DNA from: CAWICD01 sp052267165
GTDB lineage: Bacteria > Vulcanimicrobiota > Vulcanimicrobiia > Vulcanimicrobiales > Vulcanimicrobiaceae
Assembly (NCBI GenBank): GCA_052267165.1
Contig: JBKQHO010000010.1
Span: 31,355 to 95,354 of the forward strand
DNA length: 64,000 bases
Direction: 5' to 3'
The notes beneath the pieces were generated by a model, which did not search any database, had not been told where the DNA came from, and saw only the letters and a list, made by a program, of their open reading frames with translations. Positions 1 to 9,821 of the stretch are shown here, in pieces. The stretch's first letter is position 1. Every line of letters starts with the position of its first letter. The position numbers and the translations under genes were made by a program.

Positions 1-2
1 GC

Positions 3-344
3 GATCTGCTGCCCGGGACCGCGATCGGCGTCGCCGGCTTTCCGATCCCCGACGCCTTTCACGACGAAGGCCTGGTCACCCGGACGTCGGTCTACGCGGG
101 CCGGCTTTCGAGCATCCGCAACGACTCGCTCGAGCTCGATTTGCCGGTGATTCCGGGCGAGAGCGGCGGCCCGATCTTCGACGCGCGCAGCGCGGTGGTA
201 ATCGGGATCGCCGAGTCGCGCTTCGACGAAGAGAAGGCGATCGGCTTCGGCATACCCATCGAGGATGCGGAGCGCTTCATCGCGACCAACGTGCCGCCCG
301 GCTCCTCTGGGGCGCGCGATCTGACCGGGCGCCGCGCGCCTTAG
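3..344 (+). CDS. Trypsin-like serine protease, C-terminal part (truncated by window edge)
   Basis: The reading frame is open from the first bases and ends at a TAG. It contains GESGGPIFDAR, the catalytic-serine motif of trypsin-fold proteases (usually GDSGGP), here with Glu in place of Asp. The later segment IGFGIPIEDAERFI matches the C-terminal strand and helix of bacterial HtrA/trypsin_2-type proteins. No PDZ domain follows, so this is a plain protease domain. The His and Asp of the triad would lie outside the window. Probably an exported or periplasmic peptidase, but its N-terminus is not visible. Confidence 0.75.
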   Translation, partial: DLLPGTAIGVAGFPIPDAFHDEGLVTRTSVYAGRLSSIRNDSLELDLPVIPGESGGPIFDARSAVVIGIAESRFDEEKAIGFGIPIEDAERFIATNVPPGSSGARDLTGRRAP

Positions 345-430
345 CAGGGTGCGCATTGTAACCGAGGCGGCGACGAAGAGCCAGCGGGAAAGCCACGCTG
401 CGACTGGGTGCGAGGTTTCTCCGCACCCTG

Positions 431-919
431 TTAGGTCGCGCTTGGCGAAGGTGCGGGCGCCGGCGAAGCGCTCGGTCCAGGGCTCGGCGAGGGCGCCGCT
501 TGGGTCGTTGCGCTCGGCTGCGGCGTCGCGACGCCGGCCGGAAGCAAGATCGTGCTGATCGGCGCGGGGCCGGCGCCCGGCAAGCCGGAGGGCAGCGAGA
601 CCAGACCGGCAGGTGCAACCTGACCCTTCAGGATCTCGATCTGAACGGAGGCCGTGCGATATCCCGGAGCTTGAACCAACAGGGTCTGCGCGCCCGCCGG
701 AACGTGATTGAGAAGGAAAGATCCATCCGAGACGGTGTGCTGCACTTCGAGCGACCCGACGCTGACGATCGCGCCGTTGAGCGGCGCGCGCGTCTTGGCA
801 TCGATGACGCGGCCGTTGACCGAGCCGTAGTCTTGCACTCCGATGTAGTTCGGATCGATGCAGCCGCCGAGGCATGCGGCGATTGCCGGAATGATAAGCC
901 GCCGCAGCGAGGTTCCCAT
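431..919 (-). CDS. Lipoprotein with carboxypeptidase-regulatory-like domain
   Basis: 162 residues. The N-terminus MGTSLRRLIIPAIAACLGGC is a signal peptide ending in a lipobox (LGGC, Cys near residue 20), so the protein should be lipid-anchored outside the membrane. Residues about 30-105 (GSVNGRVIDAKTRAPLNGAI, then SDGSFLLNHVPAG, then APGYRTASVQI) form a carboxypeptidase regulatory-like beta-sandwich, a putative binding fold. The last ~45 residues are Pro/Ser/Ala-rich and low-complexity, like a wall- or surface-spanning tail. It is divergent from nuoA with only 59 bp between them. Function unknown. The internal start was chosen because it opens the signal peptide; the same frame stays open further upstream inside nuoA/nuoB. 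Confidence 0.7.
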   Translation of the reverse strand: MGTSLRRLIIPAIAACLGGCIDPNYIGVQDYGSVNGRVIDAKTRAPLNGAIVSVGSLEVQHTVSDGSFLLNHVPAGAQTLLVQAPGYRTASVQIEILKGQVAPAGLVSLPSGLPGAGPAPISTILLPAGVATPQPSATTQAAPSPSPGPSASPAPAPSPSAT

Positions 920-978
920 ACGCCGCGCTCTTTTCGCGGCGAAGGAGCGTCCCGCCCCTTGCGAAACTGGAGAGGCCC

Positions 979-1332
979 ATGATCCCCTATGCTCCCGTCG
1001 CCATCTTCCTAGGGGTGGCGCTTGTGGCTGCTGCAGTGTTTTGCGCCGTGCCGGGGTTGCTCGGGCGGCGGAAGCCCAGCGCGACCAAATCGGACCCCTA
1101 CGAATGCGGCGTCGAACCCACGTCCGACGTGAGCGGGCGCTTTCCGATCCGCTTCTACCTGGTCGCGATGTTATTCGTGATCTTCGACGTGGAGGCGGCT
1201 TCGTTCTATCCGTGGGCAGTTCAGATGCACGCGCTGCGAGTCTTCGGACTGGTCGAGATGATCGCGTTCGTGCTCGTGCTGGGTATCGGATACGCGTACG
1301 TGTGGCGCAAAGGGGGATTCCAATGGAGATGA
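979..1332 (+). CDS. nuoA: NADH-quinone oxidoreductase subunit A
   Basis: 117 residues, the usual length for this small membrane subunit of complex I. It has three hydrophobic helices (about 5-28, 60-82, 88-108). The conserved loop DPYECGVEP is present near residue 36, followed by FPIRFYLVAMLFVIFDVEAASFYPW split over two conserved blocks. A clear GGAGAGG ribosome site lies 3-9 nt before the ATG. First gene of a complete nuoA-N operon; its end overlaps nuoB by 10 nt. NuoA sits at the junction of the membrane and peripheral arms and helps shape the quinone site. Confidence 0.96.
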   Translation: MIPYAPVAIFLGVALVAAAVFCAVPGLLGRRKPSATKSDPYECGVEPTSDVSGRFPIRFYLVAMLFVIFDVEAASFYPWAVQMHALRVFGLVEMIAFVLVLGIGYAYVWRKGGFQWR

Positions 1333-1802
1333 AACCGGGCGAGTTTCTGCTCGGCAAGGTCGACGACGTCGCTCGCTGGGCCCAGAGCTCGAGCGTGTGG
1401 CCGCTGACCATGGGGCTGGCGTGCTGCGCGATCGAGATGATGAGCGTGACCGACGCGACGTACGACGTCGCGCGCTTCGGCTCGGAAGTGTTTCGCGCGT
1501 CGCCGCGCCAAGCGGATTTGATGATCGTCTCGGGTCGCGTGGCGCAGAAGATGGGGCCGATCATCAAGCGCTTGTACGACCAGATGGCCGACCCGAAATG
1601 GGTCATCTCGATGGGCGCTTGCGCGAGCTCGGGCGGCGTGTTCGACAATTACGCCATCGTGCAAGGCGTTGACACGATCATTCCGGTCGACGTCTACGTG
1701 CCGGGCTGCCCGCCGACGCCCGACGGGCTCCTGTACGCCATCAACCTCATCCAGCAGCAGATCCGTCAAGGCGGACGCGGCGGAATTTTAGTAAGAGCCT
1801 AA
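1323..1802 (+). CDS. nuoB: NADH-quinone oxidoreductase subunit B
   Basis: 159 residues. Carries the four cysteines that bind cluster N2, the last iron-sulfur centre before quinone: adjacent Cys34-Cys35 (GLACCAIEMM), Cys100 (GACASSGG) and Cys129 (PGCPPTPDGL). The unusual tandem cysteine pair is diagnostic of NuoB. The start codon is inside the end of nuoA, with the GGGGG run at 1312-1316 as a likely ribosome site. A longer open frame extends upstream through nuoA but has no NuoB similarity there. Confidence 0.97.
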   Translation: MEMKPGEFLLGKVDDVARWAQSSSVWPLTMGLACCAIEMMSVTDATYDVARFGSEVFRASPRQADLMIVSGRVAQKMGPIIKRLYDQMADPKWVISMGACASSGGVFDNYAIVQGVDTIIPVDVYVPGCPPTPDGLLYAINLIQQQIRQGGRGGILVRA

Positions 1803-1994
1803 GTGTTCCGTCTCCGACGTAGCTTCACAGTCGTTCGGCGCTTTTCCGCGGCCGCCGCTTCGCTCGTTGCTCCCCCTCCGCTTCGCTTCGGGGACAGGCA
1901 AATGGCTCTGCCATGCTTCGCTCCTCCCTCCTTGCGGCCACGAAAAATCGCTCTCACTTTGTGTAAACCTACATCGGAGGCGGGAAACTAGCGC
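1803..1994 (+). other. 192-bp non-coding spacer inside the nuo operon
   Basis: This is the only long gap in an otherwise tightly packed operon. It contains three copies of GCTTCGCT (starting at 1857, 1880 and 1915), a TCCCC/GGGGA inverted pair near 1871-1894, and a small ATGGC/GCCAT stem near 1902-1914. Near the 3' end GGAGG (1976-1980) may serve as the ribosome site for nuoC. No convincing reading frame. It could be a processing or attenuation site, or a small repeat insertion. Confidence 0.5.
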
Positions 1995-2612
1995 ATGCCG
2001 AGCTCACAAACGCCGTCGATCGCCGGAAACGCCATCGATCCGACCGCCGTTCGCCCGCCGCTCGACGACGCCGAGATCGTGCGCGTCGAGCCGTCCGAAC
2101 TGCATGCCAAACTCAAAGCGCTGCGCGCCGAAGGGTGCTCGATGCTGCTCGACGTGGGCGGCGTCGACTACCTCGAGCGCGAGCCGCGGTTCGACGTCGT
2201 CTACCATCTGCTCGCGGTGCCGGTGCGGGCGGCGAGTGTCGCCGAAGTCGGACGGCCGCGGCGCGTGCGCGTGCTCGTCGGCGTCCCGGCCGGTAATCCG
2301 ACGCTGCCCTCGGCCGTCGACCTTTGGCCCTCGGCGGACTGGGCCGAGCGCGAGATATTCGACCTGTTCGGCATCGCGTTCAGCGGTCACCCGAATCTGC
2401 GCCGCATCCAGATGCCCGACGACTGGGAAGGTTATCCGCTGCGCAAGGACTACCCGCTGCGCGGCCCCGCCCGCGAAGCGACCCCGCGTCCGCCTTTCGC
2501 GCTCAAGAGCAACGTGCCCGCGGGCACGCCGCCGTCGGGCAAGGTCGCGGCTGCGTTGCAGCGCCAGATCGCGCGCGCCCGCGGCCAAGAGACGAAGGGA
2601 GACGTGTCGTGA
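1995..2612 (+). CDS. nuoC: NADH-quinone oxidoreductase subunit C
   Basis: 205 residues, a typical NuoC (30-kDa subunit). The core has the family signature near residues 112-150: WPSADWAEREIFDLFGIAF followed by GHPNLRRIQMPDDWEGYPLRKDYP. The C-terminal 50 residues are a basic, low-complexity extension. NuoC packs with NuoD in the peripheral arm near the quinone channel. It overlaps nuoD by 4 nt (GTGA), so translation is probably coupled. Confidence 0.96.
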   Translation: MPSSQTPSIAGNAIDPTAVRPPLDDAEIVRVEPSELHAKLKALRAEGCSMLLDVGGVDYLEREPRFDVVYHLLAVPVRAASVAEVGRPRRVRVLVGVPAGNPTLPSAVDLWPSADWAEREIFDLFGIAFSGHPNLRRIQMPDDWEGYPLRKDYPLRGPAREATPRPPFALKSNVPAGTPPSGKVAAALQRQIARARGQETKGDVS

Positions 2613-3850
2613 GCCTGGAGACCGATGCGCCGAGCGCGACCCCGGCGCCGCTCTCGCTCGACCTCGTCGAGCGCAGAGGAAGCTCGATGGTCCTCTCGAT
2701 GGGCCCGCAGCATCCCTCGACGCACGGCGTGCTGCAAGTCGTCATCGAGGTCTCGGGCGAGATCGTCGAGAGCGCCGAGATGGAGATCGGCTATCTGCAT
2801 ACCGGTATCGAGAAGTCGGCCGAGAACCTGTTTTGGACGCAAGCGCAGACCGTCGTCGAACGGATGGACTACCTCTCGCCGCTGGGCAACGCGATGTGCT
2901 ACGTGCTCGCGGCCGAGAAGTTGCTCGGGATCACCGACCGGATCCCCGAGCGCGCGCAGGCCATCCGGGTGCTCTTTTGCGAGCTGACGCGGCTCGCGTC
3001 GCACTGCGTGTGGCTGGGGACGGGCGGCATCGACCTCGGTGCGATCTCGACGTTCTTCTACACGTTCGACGTTCGCGAAGACATCCTCGACTTGCAAGAG
3101 TTCGCGGGCGGCGCGCGCATGCACCCCAACTACTTCCGCATCGGCGGCCTCAACGGCGACCTCCCGGCCGGCTTCCTCGACAAGCTCGACGCGCTGATCG
3201 TGAAGTTTCCGCGGCGCATGCGCGAGCTGCGCGCGCTGCTGCAAAATAATCCGATCCTGCGCGACCGCATGATCGGCGTCGGCGTCATCGCTCCCGAGGA
3301 CGCGGTGAAGTGGAACGTGACCGGGCCGGCTCTGCGCGCCAGCGGCCTCGGCTACGACGTGCGCCGCGCCTTCCCGTACAGTGGCTACGAGAAGTATCAA
3401 TTCGACGTGCCGACGCGAACCGAAGGCGACGCGTACGCGCGCTTTCTCGTGCGGCTCGACGAGATGGACGAAGCGCTGCGGATCATCGCGCAGGTGCGCG
3501 AGGAACTCGAGACGCCCGGCCCGGTGCTGATCGACGATCCCAAACTCGTGGCCCCGCCCAAGGAGACGATCGCGCTTTCGATGGAGGCGCTGATCCACCA
3601 CTTCAAGATCGTGAGCGAGGGCATCCGCGTGCCGCCCGGCGACGTCTATCAAGCGATCGAGTCGCCGCGCGGCGAGCTCGGGTATTATCTCGTCTCCAAC
3701 GGAGACAACCGCCCGTGGCGCGTGCGCACCCGGCCCCCGTCGCTTTACAACCTGCAGGCGCTCAAACTGATCGCGACCGGCAACCTGATCGCCGACCTGG
3801 TCGTCATGATCGGTTCGCTCGACCCCGTCTTCGGGGAGGTGGACCGGTGA
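2609..3850 (+). CDS. nuoD: NADH-quinone oxidoreductase subunit D
   Basis: 413 residues with a GTG start overlapping nuoC by 4 nt. Family motifs are clear: MGPQHPSTHGVLQ (start of the 49-kDa subunit fold), EMEIGYLHTGIEK, and near the C-terminus SPRGELGYYLVSNG and the final VFGEVDR. NuoD forms most of the quinone-binding cavity with NuoB. An open frame continues upstream through nuoC but encodes no NuoD sequence; the first ~25 residues from the GTG are Pro/Ala-rich and then the conserved fold begins. Confidence 0.96.
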   Translation: MSLETDAPSATPAPLSLDLVERRGSSMVLSMGPQHPSTHGVLQVVIEVSGEIVESAEMEIGYLHTGIEKSAENLFWTQAQTVVERMDYLSPLGNAMCYVLAAEKLLGITDRIPERAQAIRVLFCELTRLASHCVWLGTGGIDLGAISTFFYTFDVREDILDLQEFAGGARMHPNYFRIGGLNGDLPAGFLDKLDALIVKFPRRMRELRALLQNNPILRDRMIGVGVIAPEDAVKWNVTGPALRASGLGYDVRRAFPYSGYEKYQFDVPTRTEGDAYARFLVRLDEMDEALRIIAQVREELETPGPVLIDDPKLVAPPKETIALSMEALIHHFKIVSEGIRVPPGDVYQAIESPRGELGYYLVSNGDNRPWRVRTRPPSLYNLQALKLIATGNLIADLVVMIGSLDPVFGEVDR

Positions 3851-3878
3851 GGGTGCTCGTCGTCCCGGAGGAGAGATC

Positions 3879-4646
3879 TTGGTAGAGGCTGCCCGGCAGC
3901 GTGACGTTGCTTCGATTTGCGCGGAAGTTCGGCCCGAAGCGGAGCGGTTGATGGCGCAGTATCCGAATTCGCGGAGCGCGCTGCTGCCGATTCTGCACGC
4001 TTTTCAGAACGTCGAGGGGTGGGTCTCGCCGGAGGCGATGAGCGCGACGGCGCAGTGGCTCGGGTTGCCGCTCTCGGTCGTGGAGTCGACCGCTTCGTTC
4101 TACTCGCTCTTCTTTCGGCGGCCGGTCGGCAAGTTCGTGCTGCAGCCGTGCCGCAACCTGTCGTGCCTCATCAACGGCGCGGGCGAGATCATGGACTATT
4201 TTCGAGAGAAGCTCGGGATCGGGCACTTGGAGACGAGCGCCGACGGGCTGTTCTCGTACGAAGAGGTAGAGTGTCTGGCGGCTTGCGACCGGGCGCCGTG
4301 CATGCAAGTCAATCTCGAATTCTTTTACGACCTCACCAAAGAGAAGATCGACGCGATGCTCGAGGCGATCCGCGCCGGAACGTTCGAGGTGCAGCCGCTG
4401 CCGCAGTCGGCCAAGCCTGGAAAGAATTGGCACGTCGGTCAGGATACGACAAAAAAGTCTCCCGGGGCCCAGTCGGTCTCCGATCCGAACGACCCGGGCG
4501 GTATGGGCGACCCGAGCGGCGTACGGATGATCGAGCGGCTGACCGCCGATCCGGCGCCGATCGCCGCACGTCCTACGCGCGAGCGTTTGGTCCGCGACGG
4601 CGCGGCCCGTCTTGCGGCCGAAGAGCTGGAGAAGCACGAGCACTAA
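3879..4646 (+). CDS. nuoE: NADH-quinone oxidoreductase subunit E with C-terminal extension
   Basis: 255 residues with a TTG start preceded by GGAGGAG (3867-3873). Cys91, Cys96, Cys132 and Cys136 (PCRNLSC and ECLAAC) are the ligands of the [2Fe-2S] cluster N1a on a thioredoxin-like fold. The recognised family ends around residue 170. About 85 further residues (from KPGKNWHVGQD onward) are hydrophilic and end in EELEKHEH; I know no function for this tail. Works with NuoF in the NADH dehydrogenase tip of complex I. Only 5 nt separate it from nuoF. Confidence 0.94.
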   Translation: MVEAARQRDVASICAEVRPEAERLMAQYPNSRSALLPILHAFQNVEGWVSPEAMSATAQWLGLPLSVVESTASFYSLFFRRPVGKFVLQPCRNLSCLINGAGEIMDYFREKLGIGHLETSADGLFSYEEVECLAACDRAPCMQVNLEFFYDLTKEKIDAMLEAIRAGTFEVQPLPQSAKPGKNWHVGQDTTKKSPGAQSVSDPNDPGGMGDPSGVRMIERLTADPAPIAARPTRERLVRDGAARLAAEELEKHEH

Positions 4647-4651
4647 CGACG

Positions 4652-5917
<1,266 letters not shown>

Positions 5918-5961
5918 CGCGAGCACGGCCGCCGAGGCGGCGACGGTGGGAGAGGTTCGGA

Positions 5962-8226
5962 TTGGCTAAGGACGTTACGCTGACGATCGACGGGCTTTCG
6001 GTGACGGTGCCGGAAGGCACGTTGCTCGTCGAGGCCGCAAAACTGGTGCGGACCGACATTCCCGTCTATTGCTATCACGAGAAATTAGGGCCGGCGGGTC
6101 TTTGCCGCATTTGCCTGGTCGAAATCGAGAAGACGCCGAAGCTGCAGATCGGCTGCAACACGACGGTCGCCGAAGGGATGGTCGTGCACACGCACGGCGC
6201 GAAAGTCGAAGAAGGGCGCCGCGCGGTTCTCGAGTTCTTGCTCCTCAATCATCCGCTCGACTGTCCGATTTGCGACAAGGGCGGCGAGTGCGATCTGCAG
6301 GATTTCTCGATGGCCTACGGACAGGGCGCGTCGCGACTGGCCGATCCCAAGGGAAAGAAGCCGAAGGCGATCGACTTGGGGCCGACGATCGTGCTCGACG
6401 ACGAGCGCTGCATCGTCTGTCAGCGCTGCTCGCGCTTCGACGAGATCATCACCGCCGAACGTTCGCTCGTGGTGAAGGATCGCGGTCAGCGCGACGTCAT
6501 CTCGACCGCGACGGGCGCGCCCTACGTCTCGAGCTTCAGCGGCAACGTGACCGAGCTTTGCCCGGTCGGCGCGCTGACCTCCAAGACGTATCGCTTCAAG
6601 TCGCGGCCCTGGGACCTGCGGCGCACGCCGACGACTTGCTCGCAGTGCGCCGTCGGCTGCCAGCTCAACATCGACGAACGGCACGGCGAGGTGTTGCGCA
6701 CGATGTCGGTCGAGAGCGACGCCGCCAAATCCGACGGCTGGCTCTGCGACCGCGGGCGCTATAACGTCGGCTTTTATAGCGATTCGCGCAGGCTGACGGC
6801 GCCGCTGCTGCGCCGCGACGGCGATTGGGAACAGCTCGCGTGGGACGACGCAATCGAACTGTGGGCCAAGCACTTGCGCGAAGCGCTCGCGGCGGGCGGC
6901 CCGGGCGCGATCGGTGCGATCGGCGGGGGACGGCTGCTCAACGAGGAGATCGTACTGCTCGGCCGCGTCATGCGCGGGCTCGGCAGCGAGAATCTCGATT
7001 GGCGCGCCGGACGCCAGCGTCAGGCTTCGACCGGCCTCTATCGCGGCGGCTACGGCGACCTCGAGCGCGCCCAGCTGATCGTCGCGGTGGGGCGGCCGCC
7101 GAGCCAGACCGCGCCGGTCATGGATTTGCGCATCCGTAAGGCGGTCTCGCGCAGCGGCGCCCGGTACGTCACGGTCGGGCTGCATCCGGGCCGTTCGTTC
7201 GTGGCCGAAACGCACGTCGCGACGGTCGCCGAAGCAGCGCTGCTGGCCGAGGGCGCGGAGCGGGTCGCGTTCGTGTGGGACGGCATCGACGTGGCAGCCG
7301 GTGCGGATGCGGCTGGGCTGATGGCCGAACTCTCCGGCAAGGGCGTCGCTGTCTGCGGATTCATTCCGGGCGAGCAGCCGAACGCGCGGGGCGCCGAGAC
7401 GTTCGGCATGCTTCCCCACGGGAGCGGCTCCGTCAGCGCAGCTGCGATGCTGTCGGCGCCGGAGGGACTGCGCGTGCTCTCGCTCTTCGGCGTCAACCCG
7501 GTCCTGCATCATCCCGTGGGTGCGGCCGCGGTCCGGAAGGCGCTGGAGCGGATTCCGTTCGTCGTCGCAACGGAATTGTTCCTGACCGAGACGTCGTCGC
7601 TCGCCTCGCTCGTTCTGCCGGTCCGCGGCAGCTTCGAGAAGCGCGGCCACGTCACCGATCTAACGGGCGACGTGTTGGCCGTCGAAGCAGGCCACGACGC
7701 ACCGGCGGGAACGCTCTCCGACGGCGAGGTGCTGGTCGCGCTGGCCGCCGAGCTGGGCATCGAGATCCCCGCACCCGACGAGTTACTCGAGCGCGCGTCC
7801 TCGGCGTTCGGTTCGCCGGCCGGCGGCTTCGGCTATCAGACGGTGTGCGGGAGTCCGCCGGCGGCGACCGCCGCTCCGGCCGCGGGCAGCCTGCGCCTGG
7901 CGATCGCCGCGCACCCGTTCGCGGGCGGCGGGACGGTCTTCTTCGACGACCGGCTCGACGCGCTGCGTCCCGTTCCGACGGCGACCTTCGCGCCGGCGAC
8001 GGCCGAGGCGGCGAGCCTGCACGGCGGCGAACTGATCGATCTGGTCGCCGGCGAGCGCGTCTTACGGGATCTGGTCGTGCAGCTCGACGCGTCTGCCCCG
8101 GCGCAAACCGTGAGCGTGCTGGACGGTCTGCCTGCGGCACCGGCCAACGGATTCGGCGAAGGCGAGACGGTCGCCGTCGCCAACGTGCGCGCCGCCGAAG
8201 CGGCGCTCGTCGGAGGGACGGCTTGA
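5962..8226 (+). CDS. nuoG: NADH-quinone oxidoreductase subunit G
   Basis: 754 residues, TTG start behind GGGAGAGG. Order: [2Fe-2S] ferredoxin domain with Cys37, Cys48, Cys51 and Cys65; the His-Cys3 region ending in CPICDKGGECDLQDF; then CIVCQRCSRFDEI with a later Cys in ELCPVGAL; then the molybdopterin-oxidoreductase-like domain. That domain begins with CSQCAVGCQLNI and a fourth Cys in GWLCDRGRY, matching the extra N7 cluster known in bacterial but not mitochondrial NuoG. The C-terminal third is divergent and Ala-rich. Stop and nuoH start share an A (TGATG). Confidence 0.95.
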   Translation: MAKDVTLTIDGLSVTVPEGTLLVEAAKLVRTDIPVYCYHEKLGPAGLCRICLVEIEKTPKLQIGCNTTVAEGMVVHTHGAKVEEGRRAVLEFLLLNHPLDCPICDKGGECDLQDFSMAYGQGASRLADPKGKKPKAIDLGPTIVLDDERCIVCQRCSRFDEIITAERSLVVKDRGQRDVISTATGAPYVSSFSGNVTELCPVGALTSKTYRFKSRPWDLRRTPTTCSQCAVGCQLNIDERHGEVLRTMSVESDAAKSDGWLCDRGRYNVGFYSDSRRLTAPLLRRDGDWEQLAWDDAIELWAKHLREALAAGGPGAIGAIGGGRLLNEEIVLLGRVMRGLGSENLDWRAGRQRQASTGLYRGGYGDLERAQLIVAVGRPPSQTAPVMDLRIRKAVSRSGARYVTVGLHPGRSFVAETHVATVAEAALLAEGAERVAFVWDGIDVAAGADAAGLMAELSGKGVAVCGFIPGEQPNARGAETFGMLPHGSGSVSAAAMLSAPEGLRVLSLFGVNPVLHHPVGAAAVRKALERIPFVVATELFLTETSSLASLVLPVRGSFEKRGHVTDLTGDVLAVEAGHDAPAGTLSDGEVLVALAAELGIEIPAPDELLERASSAFGSPAGGFGYQTVCGSPPAATAAPAAGSLRLAIAAHPFAGGGTVFFDDRLDALRPVPTATFAPATAEAASLHGGELIDLVAGERVLRDLVVQLDASAPAQTVSVLDGLPAAPANGFGEGETVAVANVRAAEAALVGGTA

Positions 8227-9221
8227 TGGACGTTCTCAACACCGTCCCGTGGTGGCTCATCGTCTTGGTGAAGTCGGCGGTCATTTTGGTCGTCGTGCTG
8301 ACGGTCTTCGCCTACGCGATGCTCTTCGAGCGCAAGATCATGGCCTGGATGCAGCTTCGGCCGGGCCCTAATCGCGTCGGCCCGTGGGGGCTGCTGCAGC
8401 CCGCGGCGGACGCCGCCAAGATGCTCTTCAAAGAAGACCTCACGCCGCGGACGGCCGATCCGCTGATCTATCGCCTCGCGCCCTTCATCTCGCTGATCTG
8501 CGCGATGGGAACCTTCGCGGTCATTCCCTTCTCCGAGAGCGGCACGACCCTGTGGGGGATCAGCGACGTCAACGCCGGGATCTTGTTCATCTTCGCGCTG
8601 ACCTCGATCGGCGTGTACGGCATCTCGCTTGCAGGCTGGTCGTCGGGCTCGAAATTCCCGCTGCTAGGCAGCGTGCGTTCGACCGCGCAGATGATCAGCT
8701 ACGAGCTGGCGATGACGATGTCGGTCGTCGGCGTGCTGATCCTGGCGGGGACGACCTCGCTCTCCGGCATCGTGCACGCGCAAACCAAGCTGTGGTACGT
8801 CATTCCGCAAATCGTCGGATTCATCATCTACATCATCACGGCCGTCGCGGAGACCAATCGCGCGCCCTTCGACTTGGTCGAGGCCGAGACGGAGCTGGTC
8901 GGAGGGTTCCACACGGAGTACTCGGGCCTGCGCTTCGGGCTGTTCTTCATCGCCGAGTATCTCAACATGATCACGGTCTCATGTATCGCCACGCTGCTGT
9001 TTCTCGGAGGCTGGAACGCGCCGTTCGGCTTGACCATCATCCCGGGGATCGTTTGGTTCGCCTTGAAGGCGGGTTTGTTCATCTTCATGTATATCTGGTT
9101 GCGCACGACGCTGCCGCGTCTGCGCTACGACCGGCTCATGGCTTTCGGCTGGAAGGTGCTTCTGCCGGTGGCGCTGCTCAATCTGATGGTGACGGCCGCG
9201 ATCGTCGCCGTGACGGGGTAA
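8226..9221 (+). CDS. nuoH: NADH-quinone oxidoreductase subunit H
   Basis: 331 residues with about eight membrane helices. The conserved acidic loop AETNRAPFDLVEAETELVGG is followed by FHTEYSGLRF, the most conserved NuoH segment, which lines the quinone entry channel. The N-terminal ERKIMAWMQLRPGPNRVGPW is also diagnostic. The start overlaps the nuoG stop by one base. NuoH links the quinone cavity to the proton-pumping membrane arm. Confidence 0.97.
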   Translation: MDVLNTVPWWLIVLVKSAVILVVVLTVFAYAMLFERKIMAWMQLRPGPNRVGPWGLLQPAADAAKMLFKEDLTPRTADPLIYRLAPFISLICAMGTFAVIPFSESGTTLWGISDVNAGILFIFALTSIGVYGISLAGWSSGSKFPLLGSVRSTAQMISYELAMTMSVVGVLILAGTTSLSGIVHAQTKLWYVIPQIVGFIIYIITAVAETNRAPFDLVEAETELVGGFHTEYSGLRFGLFFIAEYLNMITVSCIATLLFLGGWNAPFGLTIIPGIVWFALKAGLFIFMYIWLRTTLPRLRYDRLMAFGWKVLLPVALLNLMVTAAIVAVTG

Positions 9222-9224
9222 CTC

Positions 9225-9821
9225 GTGCAATCGTTCGTCAACGCGGTCGTCGCGCTCTCCAAAGGCTTTGCGACCACGTTCCAATACGCGTTCCGCAAAC
9301 GGCCGACGATCGAGTATCCGACGGTCAAGAAGCAGCACGCGCCACGCTTTCACGGCCTGCACGAACTACGCCGCTACGCGGACGGGAAGGAACGCTGCAT
9401 CGGCTGCGAGCTGTGCGCGATCGCCTGCCCGGCCAACGCCATCACCGTCATCGGCGCCGAGAACACGCCCGACGACCGGCGCTCGCCGGGCGAGCGCTAC
9501 GCGGCGCGCTACGAGATCGACGAGCTGCGCTGCATCTTCTGCGGGATGTGCGAGGAGGCGTGCCCGACGGATGCCATCGTGCTGACCCCGCGCTTCGAGA
9601 TGTCGGATTACCGGCGCGGCTCGTTCATCTATGCCAAGGACCGGCTGCTCGTTCCGGCTGAAGCCGGCGTGGGCAGCCCGCCCGACGAGCGTCCCGGCGG
9701 CATCCCCGCCGACCTGGGGGCGGTGGCCGGGCGCAAGTCGACCATCGACATCACGCAGGGCTACGACGCGACCTGGCGCGGCACGATCCTCAAGACCGAG
9801 ACGAAAGGGCTTGCGGGGTGA
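9225..9821 (+). CDS. nuoI: NADH-quinone oxidoreductase subunit I
   Basis: 198 residues, GTG start. Two [4Fe-4S] ferredoxin motifs bind N6a and N6b: Cys58/61/64/68 (CIGCELCAIACP) and Cys103/106/109/113 (CIFCGMCEEACP). The ~40-residue tail after the clusters is longer than in E. coli and Pro/Gly-rich. NuoI carries electrons towards N2 in NuoB. It overlaps nuoJ by 4 nt. Confidence 0.96.
   Translation: MQSFVNAVVALSKGFATTFQYAFRKRPTIEYPTVKKQHAPRFHGLHELRRYADGKERCIGCELCAIACPANAITVIGAENTPDDRRSPGERYAARYEIDELRCIFCGMCEEACPTDAIVLTPRFEMSDYRRGSFIYAKDRLLVPAEAGVGSPPDERPGGIPADLGAVAGRKSTIDITQGYDATWRGTILKTETKGLAG

Noticed and set aside
2450..3652. Long minus-strand frame antisense to nuoD, and similar long frames opposite nuoF, nuoG, nuoL, nuoM and nuoN
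   Set aside because: All mirror the third-codon GC bias of the nuo genes and contain no protein-family motif.
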